A DNA stretch of 64,000 bases from Lepisosteus oculatus (GCF_040954835.1 NC_090716.1:17297275-17361274); one strand, 5' to 3'. Shown: positions 1 through 11,665, counted from the first letter of the stretch. Numbers and translations: made by a program. Notes: generated from the sequence alone by a model not told the origin.

Positions 1-250
1 AATGGCAGGTGGATAGTGGTGTTGTAATTAAAGGAAGGAAAGATGAAGGCAAGTGATGGGAACCTCTACCTGCAGAACTGGACGTAAAACCAGCAATTAT
101 TTTGTCAGCATCTTAGTCAATGTAGTAATTCTACCACCTCTTTCAGGAGCTGGTGCTGCTGCTGATGCTCCAGAGGAAACTAGAAAACCTTCAGACACAC
201 CAGACCTCCAGGACCACATTAAGACACTGCTGGTCCTGAAGCTGCAGGTT

Positions 251-403
251 TCAGGAAAAAGCCATAGGGAGGTCAAACACAGAGCCGATGAGGTCGTATA
301 GACTGTTGTGTGAGAACTGAAGGCTGATGCTGTCATTGTGGATGGAAGTTGCCCCCTCATGCTGAGCCACTTCATGGAAATACTTGCAGATCAGAGGCAG
401 AAC
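251..403 (-). CDS. irf7: irf7-like exon 9, C-terminal serine cluster
   Basis: Terminal coding exon of 51 codons including TGA at 251-253. Acceptor CTGTTTGCCAG. It encodes [18 protein letters not shown] and then a Ser-rich stretch ending [15 protein letters not shown]. The serines correspond in position to the kinase-target cluster of IRF3/IRF7. Confidence 0.88.
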   Translation of the reverse strand, partial: VLPLICKYFHEVAQHEGATSIHNDSISLQFSHNSLYDLIGSVFDLPMAFS

Positions 404-3400
404 CTGGCAAACAGACAGAAACAGTATCAGAGCAAAGGGGTATCATGCCTAGCTGTGCTGATGAGCGATGTAGATCATTACTGATGGTCCCTATTAATTA
501 AGAAATTGAAGTAGGGATAATATTAATTGCTTACACTTATATAGCGCTTTTCTGGACACTCCACTCAAAGCGCTTTACAGGTAATGGGGACTCACCTCCA
601 CCACCACCAATGTGCAGCCCCACCTGGATGATGCGACGGCAGCCATAGTGCGCCAGAACGCTCACCACACACCAGCTCTCAGTGCGGAGGAGAGAAGAGT
701 AATGAAACCATTTCATAGATAGGGACTATTAGGAGGCCATGATTGGCAAGGGCCAATGGGAAATTTGGCCAGGACGCTGGGGTTACACCCCTACTCTTTT
801 CGAGAAACGCCCTGGGATTTTTAATGACCACAGAGAGTCAGGACCTCGGTTTTACGTCTCATCTGAAGGACGGCGCCAGTTCACAGTATAGTGTCCCCAT
901 CACTATACTGGGGCATTAGGACCCACATGGACCACAGGGTGAGCGCCCCCTGTTGGCCCCACTAACACCTCTTCCAGCAGCAACCTTAGTTTTTTCCAGG
1001 AGGTCTCCCATCAGGGATGAGGGTGGCACGGTGGGGCAGTAGTCGGCATTACTGTCTTTCAGCCCTGGGGCAATGGGTTCAATTCTTGAATGGAGTCTGT
1101 ATGTTCTTCCGATGTTCTTGTGGGGTTTCCTCTGGGTTCTTTGATTTCCTCCCACAGTCCAAAGACATACTGGTAGGTAAACTGGCTTCAGAAAGAATTG
1201 CCCCTAGTGTGAATGGTTGCATGTCTGTCTGCCCTGAGGTAGACTGGCCCCCATCCACAGCGCACCCTGCCTTGTGCCTACTGTTTGCCAGGATAGGCTC
1301 CAGGCCCCCCACAACCCTCCATTAATTGGAAGAACCAATTACAAAATGGCTGGATAGATGGAAGTAAGAATGACTGGAATTACCTTTACTATAATTAATT
1401 TCTTCTCTCTGGGTTTTCCATCTGGGAATTTTTCTCCAAAGCAAAGGTAGATTGTGTATTCTGGGGATCCACGCTTGTTTTCTTTAAACTCCTTCAGTTC
1501 TGAAATGGAGAAAATATGCATATTTTTATTAAAGTCTGCTGTATTATTTAAATATATCATATCAATACTGACTTCTTATGTGGCAAGTAGGTAAATCATA
1601 GCAAGTAAATCAACATTTGTAAAGGTAATTTTATGTCCAGAACAATACAGCACATTTGTATTAGGGTGTATCCATATTTTATAGCTGTTGGTCAAGTCAC
1701 AGCTATTAAAGTGATTTTATAATGTGTGCAAGAACAACTTTTTCTGTCTCTGTAACATTTCTCATTACATACTAACAAGTAACTTCCATTGTCATAGAGG
1801 ATGTAAGTGGTTTAGGAAGTAATGGATTGTCTTCGAGCATTTGGCTTTTGTTCAGAAGTCCTTCTGAGTTTAGGAAAAAAATATTTGACAAGTGGCAATG
1901 AACTGGTGGAAAAAAGGTTTGGAAAAATGTTTCAGTGACTGGTGTCAACATGACTTGAGGAAAGAGGGCCTTTAAGAATTAGTTGGTTTCTCAATGCACA
2001 ATGAGCCCCTTTCTGACAAATGAAGAACGGGATTGTCTTTAAGCAATATCTTTAAGCAGGTGTTCTGTAAGCAATACTTTCTCAATCAGCACATTGGCAC
2101 TTACAATTAATAGCAATAATTAATAGTACAATAACATTAATGGTTTCAATTATTAGCAATTACCATTAGTGTACTTTTGAAAGCTGAGGAGCTCCACTTC
2201 CCTGTTCTGGGGTAGTTTATGGGGTTCCACATTGACAGGAGTGTTGGGGATGGCATCAGAGGCGATGCTGTACACGTGACACTTGTCCTGGCGTGTACCA
2301 TAGATGCCAGTTGGCTTGACCTCCAGGAGCAGCCCACTCTGAATGCTGTTGAGGATCTGGTTGGTGTACTCAATTTGCTTGTGGTCGACTAGCTGTTCAG
2401 TGCCCGGGAAGCACACGGCCTGCCCAGCACCCAGTGCGGGGTTCTCACTGTGGTAATGGAGCTGTACCCTGGGACTGCACACCCGGGTGGTGAGAACAGT
2501 CTTCTTCCTGTAGAAGATGGTAATCTCCAGATCATTCACATAAGGCTGGTTCTGGAGGTGGATGGGAGGCTGGTTCACTGCTGGACAGGGAGAAAAGAAA
2601 AAGTTGTCAGACTTGTAACAGAAACAGAAGGAACTGATTTCTAGGATTATGTCTACCAGTATTGCTCCTTTGCCTCCTATAGGCAAATGAACAGCTTGCG
2701 TACTTTAATGCGGTAAAAATTCAAAGATATTCCCTCAGTTAGCCACTCTGAAAAGCTGTTTTTTTCAAATTAATTGTGTTCTTCAGTCAACTAAGCATTT
2801 ATTGTTCTAGGATAGATTATTTTCCTAGTCTCTTTAAAGCAGAGCCCAAAGAGCTGGTGAGAAGCTGTTAATTTAAGCCAATTGTTAAAGTTGTCCCAGT
2901 TTCAATGAAACTCTGCAGAAACACTTGCCCTCCAGGACAGGACTTAGACATCCCTATTCTACTAACACACATCAAAGCAGTGTTACACAAATCCAGTCTC
3001 TCAGGGCCATAGTCTTTGGGTTTTTCTCCACCTCTTCTGGACATGACCTGATCATAAGCTTAACTGGATCAGTTTAGCACTGGTGGGTAATTTAAAGAGG
3101 CCTAGGATACCAGCTTGGTTCTGTTCCTTAAAGCCTGGAGCTCTACACCTCTTTACTGAAACACCTCTATACCTCTGTACTGCCAAGATTGGCAATCACA
3201 GCTGATTTGACTTTTTATCTACTTAGCTGTTTCACCTAATTCATTAAGGACCAATATAGAAACCAGAAACAAACACAGTACTCAAGGACTAGGTTTGCCA
3301 ACCATGAATGTGACCGTGTCCACTATTGATTACATCTTTAGGAAGCAGAAATGAACACTCTGGGGCTAAAAGGTCCCAAATTCTTTAAATAGACCTTTTA

Positions 3401-6400
3401 CTTGGGTCTTGGAGTTTTAGCAAATTTTAAAGGTCAGTTAGCAGTGATTGATCCCAGTTAGATCCCATTCAAGCTCTGTTGCAAAGAAAAGCAGAAGACT
3501 CCATACCTCTTCTGCCAAGAAGCTCGTCTACGAAGAGCAACATACCTTCTGACTAACTGATGTGTTTTGGAGGATTTATTGTTAAATCTCTTGTCTGAAT
3601 CCATGCAGAATGGTGACATTGCAAAGCTTTCATGTTTTGGTTGTCCTTGCGCTGGACCAGAGGTTTCAAACTCAGTTTCTAGAGGGCCTTGGCTTTTGTT
3701 TCATCCTGAACAACCAATTGAGTGTAAAAAAAATACTATAAGGCTAATTACCTTAAAGAGACCTTTTTACCTTGGACTTCTCATAACATTCTTTAGTTGC
3801 CCATGAAACACAAGGAGCCTTGTAAGTGGTCAAATACGCTGTTAAGTATCAACTCGTGCAACAAAAAACAGACAATTGGACATTCTCCATGATTAACGTT
3901 TGTGAGATCTGTGCTAGATGAAAGTTAGCTCTATCTTGAAAGAAAATGTGATCCAGCTCTACAGAATGAGTAAAAAGTGAAATAAACTGCTTCACCACAC
4001 TGGCAGAGTTTGCTGATCCTTTTGTTTTTGGTACAATTGTACACAAGATACATTGTGATGGTTCTAAGTCTTTTTTCACCCCAAGTTATTTACTCCCTCC
4101 ACTCCCACCCCCTTCTGCTTTCTTGATACCTACCAGTAATGTAGGAATGCACTGGGAAATGATCGGCAAATTTCTGGGAGGTGATCTGGGGTTCAGTGCT
4201 CATGGACTCAATGTGATAGACATTATGCATCTCAGCAGGAATATGGCATCCAGAAGATTCTTCCAATGGGATATTTTCTGGGGGAAAATAAGTGTGCCAC
4301 TAGACTTCAATGTGCAACATGCTTATGTTTCTGAAGCAATTCTTAACATGTCATCTAGAAACTCCAGTTCACTAAACCAGTCCAGATAAGTATAGTGTAA
4401 TACCTGCATGCTGGTTGTCCAGATTAAGGGTGAAGAGCTGATTCGACAGGTCCTGTGGCTTATGAAAGAGAAAACATTAATTAACTCTCTCGATGCTTTA
4501 TAAGCCAATTTAGTGCCTATAGTGGGTGAGGTCATGAATGGGATAAAATGAAAACAGAGGTGCAGTACGTTTCTCCCTTTTGACTTAAAGGTTTAACTCA
4601 TTCCACATTGAGACCAGCAGTCTTAATATTGAAGCAAAGAACATACCTGTGTTTCTGTGTATTTAGGAGCTTCATTAAGATGCATATTCTGGATTGGGCA
4701 ATAGCTGGGCTTTATGTTCAGGTGCTCATTCTGATCACTCTCAATGTCGGCTTTAGGAAACAGAAGGGGAAACATTGTTAAATACCATAATCTGAGTTGA
4801 TGGAACAATCCATCAAATACACAATCATATGATACTAATTGGAATGAGTTTAGAACTTCATTTCAGATAAACAAATGCTATTGAATTGATCAATGCATCC
4901 TGACCATTCTAAAAATTGCCATGTGATGTCATTGTTGGTCTTTACAACACAGCAAGCAATTTCAAAATGGCAGACAGGGAAAATAGGATACTGTCTAATT
5001 GTCTCAAGCCTTCATAATGCAAAGAATGCATGTATACTGGCTTTCTGCATTAGGGAATAGTTTATGTTACAAGTTAACTGTATTAAGCAGTTTATTTGCA
5101 TAGCACATTGAAAACTTCCAAAACAGATGAGTCAGTTTCTGCAGCAGTGGACAACTGCTTACCTGCAAAGTTGCGTATGATCTGGTAAACTTTGTGGGGG
5201 TCATCAGACTCTTTGGAGTGGTCTTCTATTTTTCTGAAGTACTTCAGGCTATGCAAAGCACATCGGAAGTTTGTTTTCCACTTGGCCTTGTCGTTTGGGT
5301 TTTCTGTGATTTTGCCACTGGCGTATGCCCAGGCCTGTAGAGCAAAAGGAGGAAATATTCTGTCATTACAATGGTCTTGTTCCACCACCGAGGAAAAACA
5401 AATAGAAAGGTGAACCCATATATGCAACTATTTAACATAAAACAGTACTCAGTGTTAGCTGAGCATTTGTAGTGTTTTTCCTCCAAAAATCCCAATAATG
5501 TCCAAGTTATCTAAAAGGCAATCATTGTCAGGCTTAAATATAATGTACTTCAGGTGGGTAGCTGCATCAGCATGCGTAGGCTGCAAAGGAACAAGTAGTA
5601 GGTTTATTCCATGCTGAAAAAAAGAAGAAAGAAAACACAACGTTTCGGCCGTGGAGCCTTCTTTGGGTGTCTACAGAAGGCTCCACGGCCGAAACGTTGT
5701 GTTTTCTTTTTTCCAGCATGGAATAAACCTATTACTTGTTCCTTAAATATAGTGTGCCTATCTGACACAAACTGTTAAGATTTTATTTTGATCAACAATG
5801 TTTTCCCAGTTGGACTACAACCAACATGTATTTTCTTTAAATGCAACACTTCCAAATAATACCTAATTATGTATTATTACCTTTATCACTAAAGACTAAA
5901 CCTGTCAAATTACACGCTGTTTTATATTTACTCCTGCACCTACACCTTGTATTGTAAATCTTGCCTTGTGTCAACTTTAATTCAAGATCTATTATCCTCA
6001 AGGGGAAATTGTGTCAATAAAATTGAATCCAAAGCATTACAAAAAATGCAAACCTCACCCTCAAAGAATTCAGAACAATATTTCAAGAGATAAAAGAATC
6101 TCATTCATTAAGAATGACATTACAGAGGGGATGAGAGACTTCCTTAGACTATTGCCGTTACACATTGGGACACAGAGGTGTTAAGACTTCAAAACCCTTT
6201 GTAGAGTTTTACACTGTTGTAAAACGTGGCTGAGGACCTGTATCATCAAACTTACAAAGAGAATGACCTGTTTCACATTAATTCCCTTTATAAAAAGTGC
6301 ATTTTGTACTTTGAGGACAGTTATAGAGACTAATACCAGCAATACTGATGCAAGCCTCCAGGCCCATACCCAGAATATTTTGTTGTCTTCATCATTGCAA

Positions 6401-7536
6401 TCTTTCCTGGAGTTGTGCTTCCAAGGAACTCGGAACTTATCATTGTCCACCCAGCAGAGGCCTGGATAGTCACCACTGTTGATCTGCTGGATAAGCCATT
6501 GCCCAAACTGGGGCTTATTGTAGCTGACGCTGCTTAAGGAACAACAGGAAACCTTGCAGTGAGTCAATACAGTAACAAACAAAAATGACGGTGATCACAG
6601 AACATACACATTATAAGTATGTTATACTTATATTTACATACTTATATTATATACAGTATGTACTTATATGTTATATGTTATATTATATATGTACTTATAC
6701 TTACTTATATTATAAGTCTTTGGGTAAATGCATAGATACAGAATGCTGTCTTTGTTAGGAAGAAACCATTATAGATGATGCCATTTCCTACCTGTAATGT
6801 TTTAACTGCCATTAAAGTCAAAACCATGGATTTACCTAAATGTCTGCTTAATGACCGATAGTGTACATCACTTTGTAATGCTTCACATGCAAACTATTGA
6901 TGCCATGTTTCTTCAGTTTTGTTCTCATTTACTCTAGTTTTAATATCCATGCTTAAAACTTATGATGAAATCCTTCAGACCTATTGCATTTCCATAGTGC
7001 ATCAATATATAGTACAGTTCACTATCATTACCGCAGACTTTTGATTGCACTTCTTCAGCAATAAAGTTGGAAAAGCTTTTAGAAATATCTAAAGTATTGT
7101 ACAATACTGCCATAACATTGAAAGTGCATGTATTGTCAAATCATGCATAGATACATTCACATTAAAGTTGCTTCTTCCTCTTTAAATTTTCTTCCCAGAG
7201 CAACACTGGTATCACCTTGCCTCAGCCTTCAGACGGCTGGTGTTGTAATTACATGCAGTACTGTTTGTATTCTATATTGCTATTCTTTGAATATGAAAGG
7301 TTTACATGTTTTTAACACGTTGCAAAATGTAGTAGCTTACCAGCATTATAGTCTTCAAATGCTAAGTATGTCAAATAAATAATTAAAATTGTAAACACCC
7401 GTAATGTACTACAATCTAAATCACCTTTTAGTTCATGCTGGAAGTTAGCTCTAGAACTGGACACAGATATTAAAGTTGTTGCTTATCTGTGCAAAGAGAA
7501 AAAAGACACTTGGCTCGTTATTTTTTACCTTTGCAT
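251..7536 (-). CDS. irf7: Interferon regulatory factor, IRF7-like (9 exons)
   Basis: Transcription factor that induces type I interferon and antiviral genes after serine phosphorylation, dimerisation and nuclear entry. Coding exons in order: 7529-7536, 6370-6529, 5163-5334, 4647-4750, 4404-4458, 4134-4277, 2164-2580, 1384-1499, 251-403. All join in frame across GT-AG introns to 1329 nt (442 residues plus stop), a normal length for fish IRF7. Residues about 8-113 are the DNA-binding domain with the tryptophan series W14, W29, W39, W58 and W75. Residues about 231-400 are the IRF association domain. The C-terminus (about 409-430) carries a serine cluster followed by NSLYDLI, as in IRF3/IRF7. IRF7 is favoured over IRF3 by the MQS start, the [20 protein letters not shown] segment and the C-terminal NSLYD motif. 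The start was chosen because ATGCAAAG ends in a splice donor and completes exon 2 in frame. No polyadenylation signal is seen below position 251. Confidence 0.85.
528..1012. repeat. Interspersed repeat in irf7 intron 8
   Basis: Begins with TATATAGCGC and CGCTTTACAG motifs and runs through a GACCTCGGTTTTACGTCTC segment common in fish genomes. I recognise the style of a dispersed fish repeat but cannot name the family. It lies wholly inside the last intron. Confidence 0.5.
1015..1365 (+). mobile_element. tRNA-derived SINE in irf7 intron 8
   Basis: The head GGTGGCACGGTGGGGCAG resembles a pol III A box, and GGGTTCAATTC resembles a B box. The body has the GGAGTCTGTATGTTCTTCC and CCTCCCACAGTCCAAAGACA segments and ends in a GGCTGGATAGATGG-type tail. 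The body is the source type for the 60-bp minisatellite further along. Confidence 0.7.
1384..1499 (-). CDS. irf7: irf7-like exon 8, end of association domain
   Basis: Encodes [29 protein letters not shown] and KKLIIVK, matching the IRF7 region around human RRGSPRYTIYLGFG. Acceptor CTCCATTTCAG, donor GTAAAG|GTAATT. Confidence 0.9.
2164..2580 (-). CDS. irf7: irf7-like exon 7, IRF association domain
   Basis: Largest exon, residues about 215-353. Key stretches are [57 protein letters not shown] and [11 protein letters not shown], the SMAD/FHA-like fold that dimerises after phosphorylation. The acceptor is a tandem CCAGCAG, so exon start 2580 or 2577 is possible, changing one residue. Donor AATG|GTAATT. 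Confidence 0.9.
2700..4080. other. irf7 intron 6 interior, nothing recognised
   Basis: AT-rich intronic sequence. Open frames here are short, and none shows a domain or paired splice sites. Confidence 0.6.
4134..4277 (-). CDS. irf7: irf7-like exon 6, linker
   Basis: A 144-nt exon with acceptor TTTTCCCCCAG and donor ATTACTG|GTAGGT. It encodes [17 protein letters not shown] and on to HSYITG. It joins exons 5 and 7 in frame. The linker is moderately acidic and serine-containing, as expected for an activation or inhibitory region. Confidence 0.75.
4404..4458 (-). CDS. irf7: irf7-like exon 5, linker
   Basis: Encodes about 18 residues, [18 protein letters not shown]. The acceptor is ambiguous: AG at 4459-4460 gives this start, while ACAG six bases further in (exon from 4452) also keeps frame and removes two residues. 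Donor ATGCAG|GTATTA. Confidence 0.65.
4647..4750 (-). CDS. irf7: irf7-like exon 4, linker
   Basis: Linker exon of 104 nt, residues 114-148, beginning [10 protein letters not shown] and ending KYTETQ. Acceptor TTTCCTAAAG, donor ACACAG|GTATGT. It has no known domain. It is accepted because it keeps the frame between neighbours and has good splice sites. Confidence 0.75.
5163..5334 (-). CDS. irf7: irf7-like exon 3, second half of DNA-binding domain
   Basis: Encodes residues 57-113, with [18 protein letters not shown] and DDPHKVYQI, the recognition-helix half of the IRF fold. Acceptor TTGCTCTACAG, donor TTTGCAG|GTAAGC. The exon ends one base into codon 114. Confidence 0.9.
5586..5744. repeat. 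Foldback inverted repeat in irf7 intron 2
   Basis: Two arms of about 70-76 bp (5586-5662 and 5675-5744) are near-perfect reverse complements around a 12-bp loop. The core GGAGCCTTCT arm tips flank the loop, and the ACAACGTTTCGGCCGTGG core matches exactly. Outer parts differ by a few bases and a small A/G-rich indel. It looks like a foldback or MITE-like insertion. A relic of the same sequence is at about 60,538-60,570. Confidence 0.8.
6370..6529 (-). CDS. irf7: irf7-like exon 2, first half of DNA-binding domain
   Basis: Encodes residues 3-56, including [20 protein letters not shown] and DEDNKIFW. The acceptor is CTTAAGCAG and the donor is TGG|GTATGG. The exon ends just before AWA, the usual IRF exon boundary. 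W56 at the junction replaces the K or R common in other IRFs. Confidence 0.85.
6600..6720. repeat. AT-rich simple sequence
   Basis: TATA/TTAT-rich imperfect repeat just upstream of exon 2, in intron 1 of the irf7-like gene. No other signal. Confidence 0.7.
7529..7536 (-). CDS. irf7: irf7-like coding exon 1 (8 nt)
   Basis: The coding part of the first exon is ATGCAAAG, followed directly by the donor GTAAAA. Joined to exon 2 it gives [16 protein letters not shown] box lies about 100 nt upstream, so the 5'UTR is short and unspliced. Exon 2 has no ATG of its own ahead of the DNA-binding domain, which supports this start. Confidence 0.75.
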
Positions 7537-7599
7537 TGTCGAGTCGATGTCAATTAGGTGAGGTGATTCATATAGCTGTTACCGCCAGATCCTTTAAAG

Positions 7600-7790
7600 T
7601 TGTTCTCAGCGATATTTCGATCATGGAATTGTTTTTATACTATAAGCAACAAGCACCTGGCTCCAGGGAGAAGGGGAGGAGCCAGACTGTCTAAATAAGG
7701 ACTTCTTTGGCCATCTTTGGGTAAGAAGGTCTCACTTCCTTTCCGAGAAGTCACGCGGTGAAACCGAAAGTTAAGTCCTGCGGAGAGGCG
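7600..7790 (-). promoter_or_regulatory. irf7: irf7-like promoter with TATA box and ISRE
   Basis: Read toward the gene there is GAAACCGAAAGT on the plus strand at 7760-7771, an exact GAAANNGAAA interferon-stimulated response element. A GGAA-rich ETS-like stretch lies near 7730-7745. TATAAAAA occupies 7639-7632, about 96 nt before the ATG. This fits the known interferon and ISGF3 induction of IRF7 genes. The transcription start is inferred at about 7605. Confidence 0.7.
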
Positions 7791-7799
7791 CTGTCTTGC

Positions 7800-10700
7800 G
7801 GGGAAGTAGAGGAGTGTTGCCTGTTGCCGGTTCTAGGTTGTTTTATCACCGAGTTTCGGTCAGATTTACAGCACAGAGAGTGTACGGTAACACGAATTGT
7901 TGTTTAGCATTGGAGCTTAGCTTGAACAACAGAGTAAACTCTGTGAAATAAAAATATTTGATCACAGTCTGATATATGACATGATCATTTGACCCCTTTA
8001 TTTTCTTATGTGTTTATAGAAATATCACAAACAACTTTCAATAGGGGTGTACTTTTGTGAAGATCCATTCGCTACGATTTTAGTGCTTACAAGGCTTTAA
8101 GCAAAATGCATTTAGTTTCAAACGCTTACGGAAACGCAAATGGTAGCAAACAATGAAAGAGTATTCATAACTAAAAGCAAATTAGCTTCTAAGACGAGAT
8201 TTAATTTCAATTTGATTACCAGATTTAAATTCACTTCAAAAAGTCCTTTAATTTTTTTGATTGGTGATTGTTGACTGTCCCTTTTGCTCTGGAATTTTTA
8301 TAATATTCTAGAGATTTCTTGTTTGAGAAATTGAAATTGATTAGGGGAAAGGATTGTTGTCCTGGTAAGAAATCACCAGTACCAATGGAAAAGCATGACC
8401 TGCTGCTTCTCAGCCTTTGAGGATTGACATTCTTTCTTATAAGGGACCACACCAAAAAATATAATCAAATGTGTGAAAATGGTCTGCATGACCAAGGTGC
8501 CCAAAGTACCTAGGTTAGTGGTATGCTTCCTGTAACTGAGCAAAATATTTCCTTAAGTTGCATGTTCTTACTATAGGATATTCATTTTTAATTAGACATA
8601 TTCCTAGTCAATAAGCAAATTTCAAGGGGACTTAACCTACACTGTATAGAAAATCATTAGTCTTAGCCCAGCATGCGTTAATATCAAGCATTTAGAACAT
8701 GGACTGGGACTACAACAAGTCTGGAATGTTATTTTCCATTTTATTAAAGATAAGTATGACAGCGCATTCTTCAGATTTAAACTTGGATAGCAATTCATTT
8801 GTCCTTTCCATAGCGTACTGAAACTCATGCTGAATGAGTAGGTGAGTTTAGTGAGATTTTATTTTAACATTGACCCTTCACCAATGAAAACATTGAACGA
8901 TACATGATGCCTGCTGTGCCTGCCTGACCTCAGTTTGCACAATTTTGCCTTTCAGGAAGTCCCAACAAGCCCTCTCTTTCTCAGCTTCTGAAGTAAAGGA
9001 CCTTGACCTCTGAACAGGTTATTCCTGTTACATCTGATATCATTATTTTACCTTCTGAGATGGTGTATTCTATCCCAAAATTTCATTCATTCCTAAAATA
9101 AAACCTGAAAACCTCTGTATGGCTTAAGGTAGATGTATTGCACGTAGCTGTAATCTCAATTAACAGATTAACTAATTTTCAAACTAAAAAGAGCCTTGGA
9201 ATGACTCCTTTACAGATGTTTTACAGTGTGCTTGTGCTATTTTCAAACAATGTATACTTTACAATTACAAATTTGCATCTGAAACCATTAAACACAGCTA
9301 ATAAAGACTTTATCATGTTTTTCTGGGTAGCACTACAGTGTGAATTACTAGAAATGCCATCTCCCTTTTCTCCTGGTTGTTCCAATGAAGTGTTTGGTAT
9401 TATACCAAAGAAAAGTTAAATTGCAGCCATTTTTTTTTCAAATTAATGAAAGGTGCAGGACAGTTGACAGACATTTAAGAAACAGACAAATGCATTGATC
9501 CCCTTTGCTTTAGAAAGTACATACAGGGACTTTTTCAAAGTTCATGGGGCCAAAACCTTTTTTCTTCATTTGTTTAACCAGCAGCACTGCCAGTTTTGCA
9601 ATGGGCCTGTTCATTAGGTTTTGTGCCATTACATTCATTCCTGCACGTTATCTACATTGTCATTGGCTTTTTAATGTCTTAAGAGCTATATCTACTGGAC
9701 GTTACAGAAGTGAATGGAATAAAAAGATTGTTACATGACTAAGTAAGGACGATTGAAACATTAATAAGTAAGGATCGGTTTTTCTTGGTTCTATAGATTA
9801 TCTGTGCTTCACTGGACATAGAATGTCTTTGATAAAGGGAATAGAATTGTCTGATCCACTGCTCAGCTAAGTAACACAGTCTCTTTTCACACGTTTAACA
9901 TGGCCGTTTTTCCTAATTTGTTAGCAATTTTGTATATGTAGCCCTATTATTGTCTCAATCTAGTTATGTATGATGGAAAAGTCTGTCAGTTAAAGAATGG
10001 GTCAGGCATTCTCAGGCTCCTTATAATTAAGTTGTTAAACAGAAGCTTGGGGAGAACTCAAATTTTAATCTTGCACTTGTACTTTTGTGTGTATAAATGT
10101 TTGCCTGATATGCACCACTTTTATCACACTCCTACCTACACCTCATCTTCAACCTCACAGCAGCATCCTTGGTTCATTCATCATAAGTGATTGGGAGGTT
10201 GTCAACCTTGTTTTTGTGCCCAAGGCTGTAATTTCCTCAACCAGGCTATTTAACACCAAACATGAACATAGTAAATATGCTGCACCTTTATATTTATTGT
10301 CTCATCTTGTCGTAATTAGAATTTGACCAAACTGCTGAATTTGGTTGCGATGCCTTCATCTATTCAGATGATTCTCAGCGGGCCAGTCTTTTGCTATAGT
10401 TACTCAACAATATAGTTATTCACCCTTTGAGTGTGAATATAGAAATGGGTCAGTATTCTCACTGTGCTATGAGTTATATAATTTGTTTTTCATATTTCAC
10501 ACTGCTGTTTTGATTTTGTAGTTGAACAGTCAGTGCTTGCTTTGTTTATTCTTTCCACATAGTGTAAAGCCCTTATAAAGCCTCAGCTAGGCTAGTCAAA
10601 TATGCTTGTGTAGGAGTGGGGGAATGTGGGCAAAGTTAGGAACTGTATATATATCATGTACATGTTTTTCCATCATATGATGCTGAGGTTGTCACATGGA

Positions 10701-11490
10701 ATGGAAAAAGTCACTTACACACCATGTTTTCTTTGACAATAAAAGATGATTTTTAAAGTTGAATCTGGTGACATTTCCAAAAGCCTTACATTTATAGGTT
10801 TAACATTATTGTTATTTCCAAAACAGTTTTAGCTGTACAGTATAGCAGTTGGTCTTTAGTTATGCTTTTTGTCACATGGACAGCTCAATTTGCTTAGGTG
10901 TGGAGTATCTGTATGAACTCATAACTCTGAGATATCTCAATTGTTTCTATTTATCAAGGTTCTCTCATTTAAATTGGTTGATAAAATGTTTTTTTAGATT
11001 TACTTTTCTTTGTTCTTTATTATTTCTGTTTCTCTTTTATATCTTGATTCTTAAGAAGCCCTCTCCTGTTTTGAAGATGAACTCTGACATCTTTTAGAAA
11101 ACAACTGACTGAGATCCTCAGATCAATTATCTGCTAACAATAAAAATGAGTTTGAAAGGCCAAATTGCCAACATTTGTATGGAACCAATCTCATCTTAAG
11201 AAAAAAAATGTTTTGGGTCAGGGTCATATACTAAGATTGTGAGATCTTTATTTGCTTCAAGATTTATTTTAGGTTCTTGAAGGGCTTAACCAGTACAGAT
11301 GCTCTTTTCAAGTAGAGATATCAGACATTTGAGCCTTGGCCATCAGATTGTGATTCTCAATACAGTGGCAGAACACAGTCACAAAAAAGTCGTAGTAGTA
11401 GACTTGGAAGTGAGGTATGTCTCAACATCAGCACACTCATTATTGAAACAGTCTGCTTGTCCTGTGTGTCATGCACTACCAGGATAATGC
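7800..11490. other. Upstream flank, nothing recognised
   Basis: AT-rich sequence upstream of the irf7-like gene. Short open frames (for example 9138-9419 and 10849-11097) have low-complexity hydrophobic translations and no domain. I see no RNA gene and no clear mobile element. Confidence 0.5.
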
Positions 11491-11499
11491 ATTTACAGC

Positions 11500-11665
11500 C
11501 ATATCTGGTCATATTTGGTAATGGAAGCAGACAGGACACTAAGCCTGCATGACTTTGAGATGTGGGAGGAAACCACAATGTCCAGAATAAACCCATGTAT
11601 GGATGACATGCAAACTCCACACAGAGGTTGCTCCAAATTAAACCCAGGACCTAAGAGATATGAAA
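11500..11665 (-). mobile_element. Decayed tRNA-SINE
   Basis: On the minus strand it retains the SINE order: a degenerate B-box region near GGTCCTGGGTTTAATTT, then CTGTGTGGAGTTTGCATGTC, then GTGGTTTCCTCCCACAT. It is much more diverged than the copy at 1015. Confidence 0.65.

Noticed and set aside
4123-4389. Plus-strand 88-codon frame
   Set aside because: Antisense shadow of irf7-like exon 6 and its flank.
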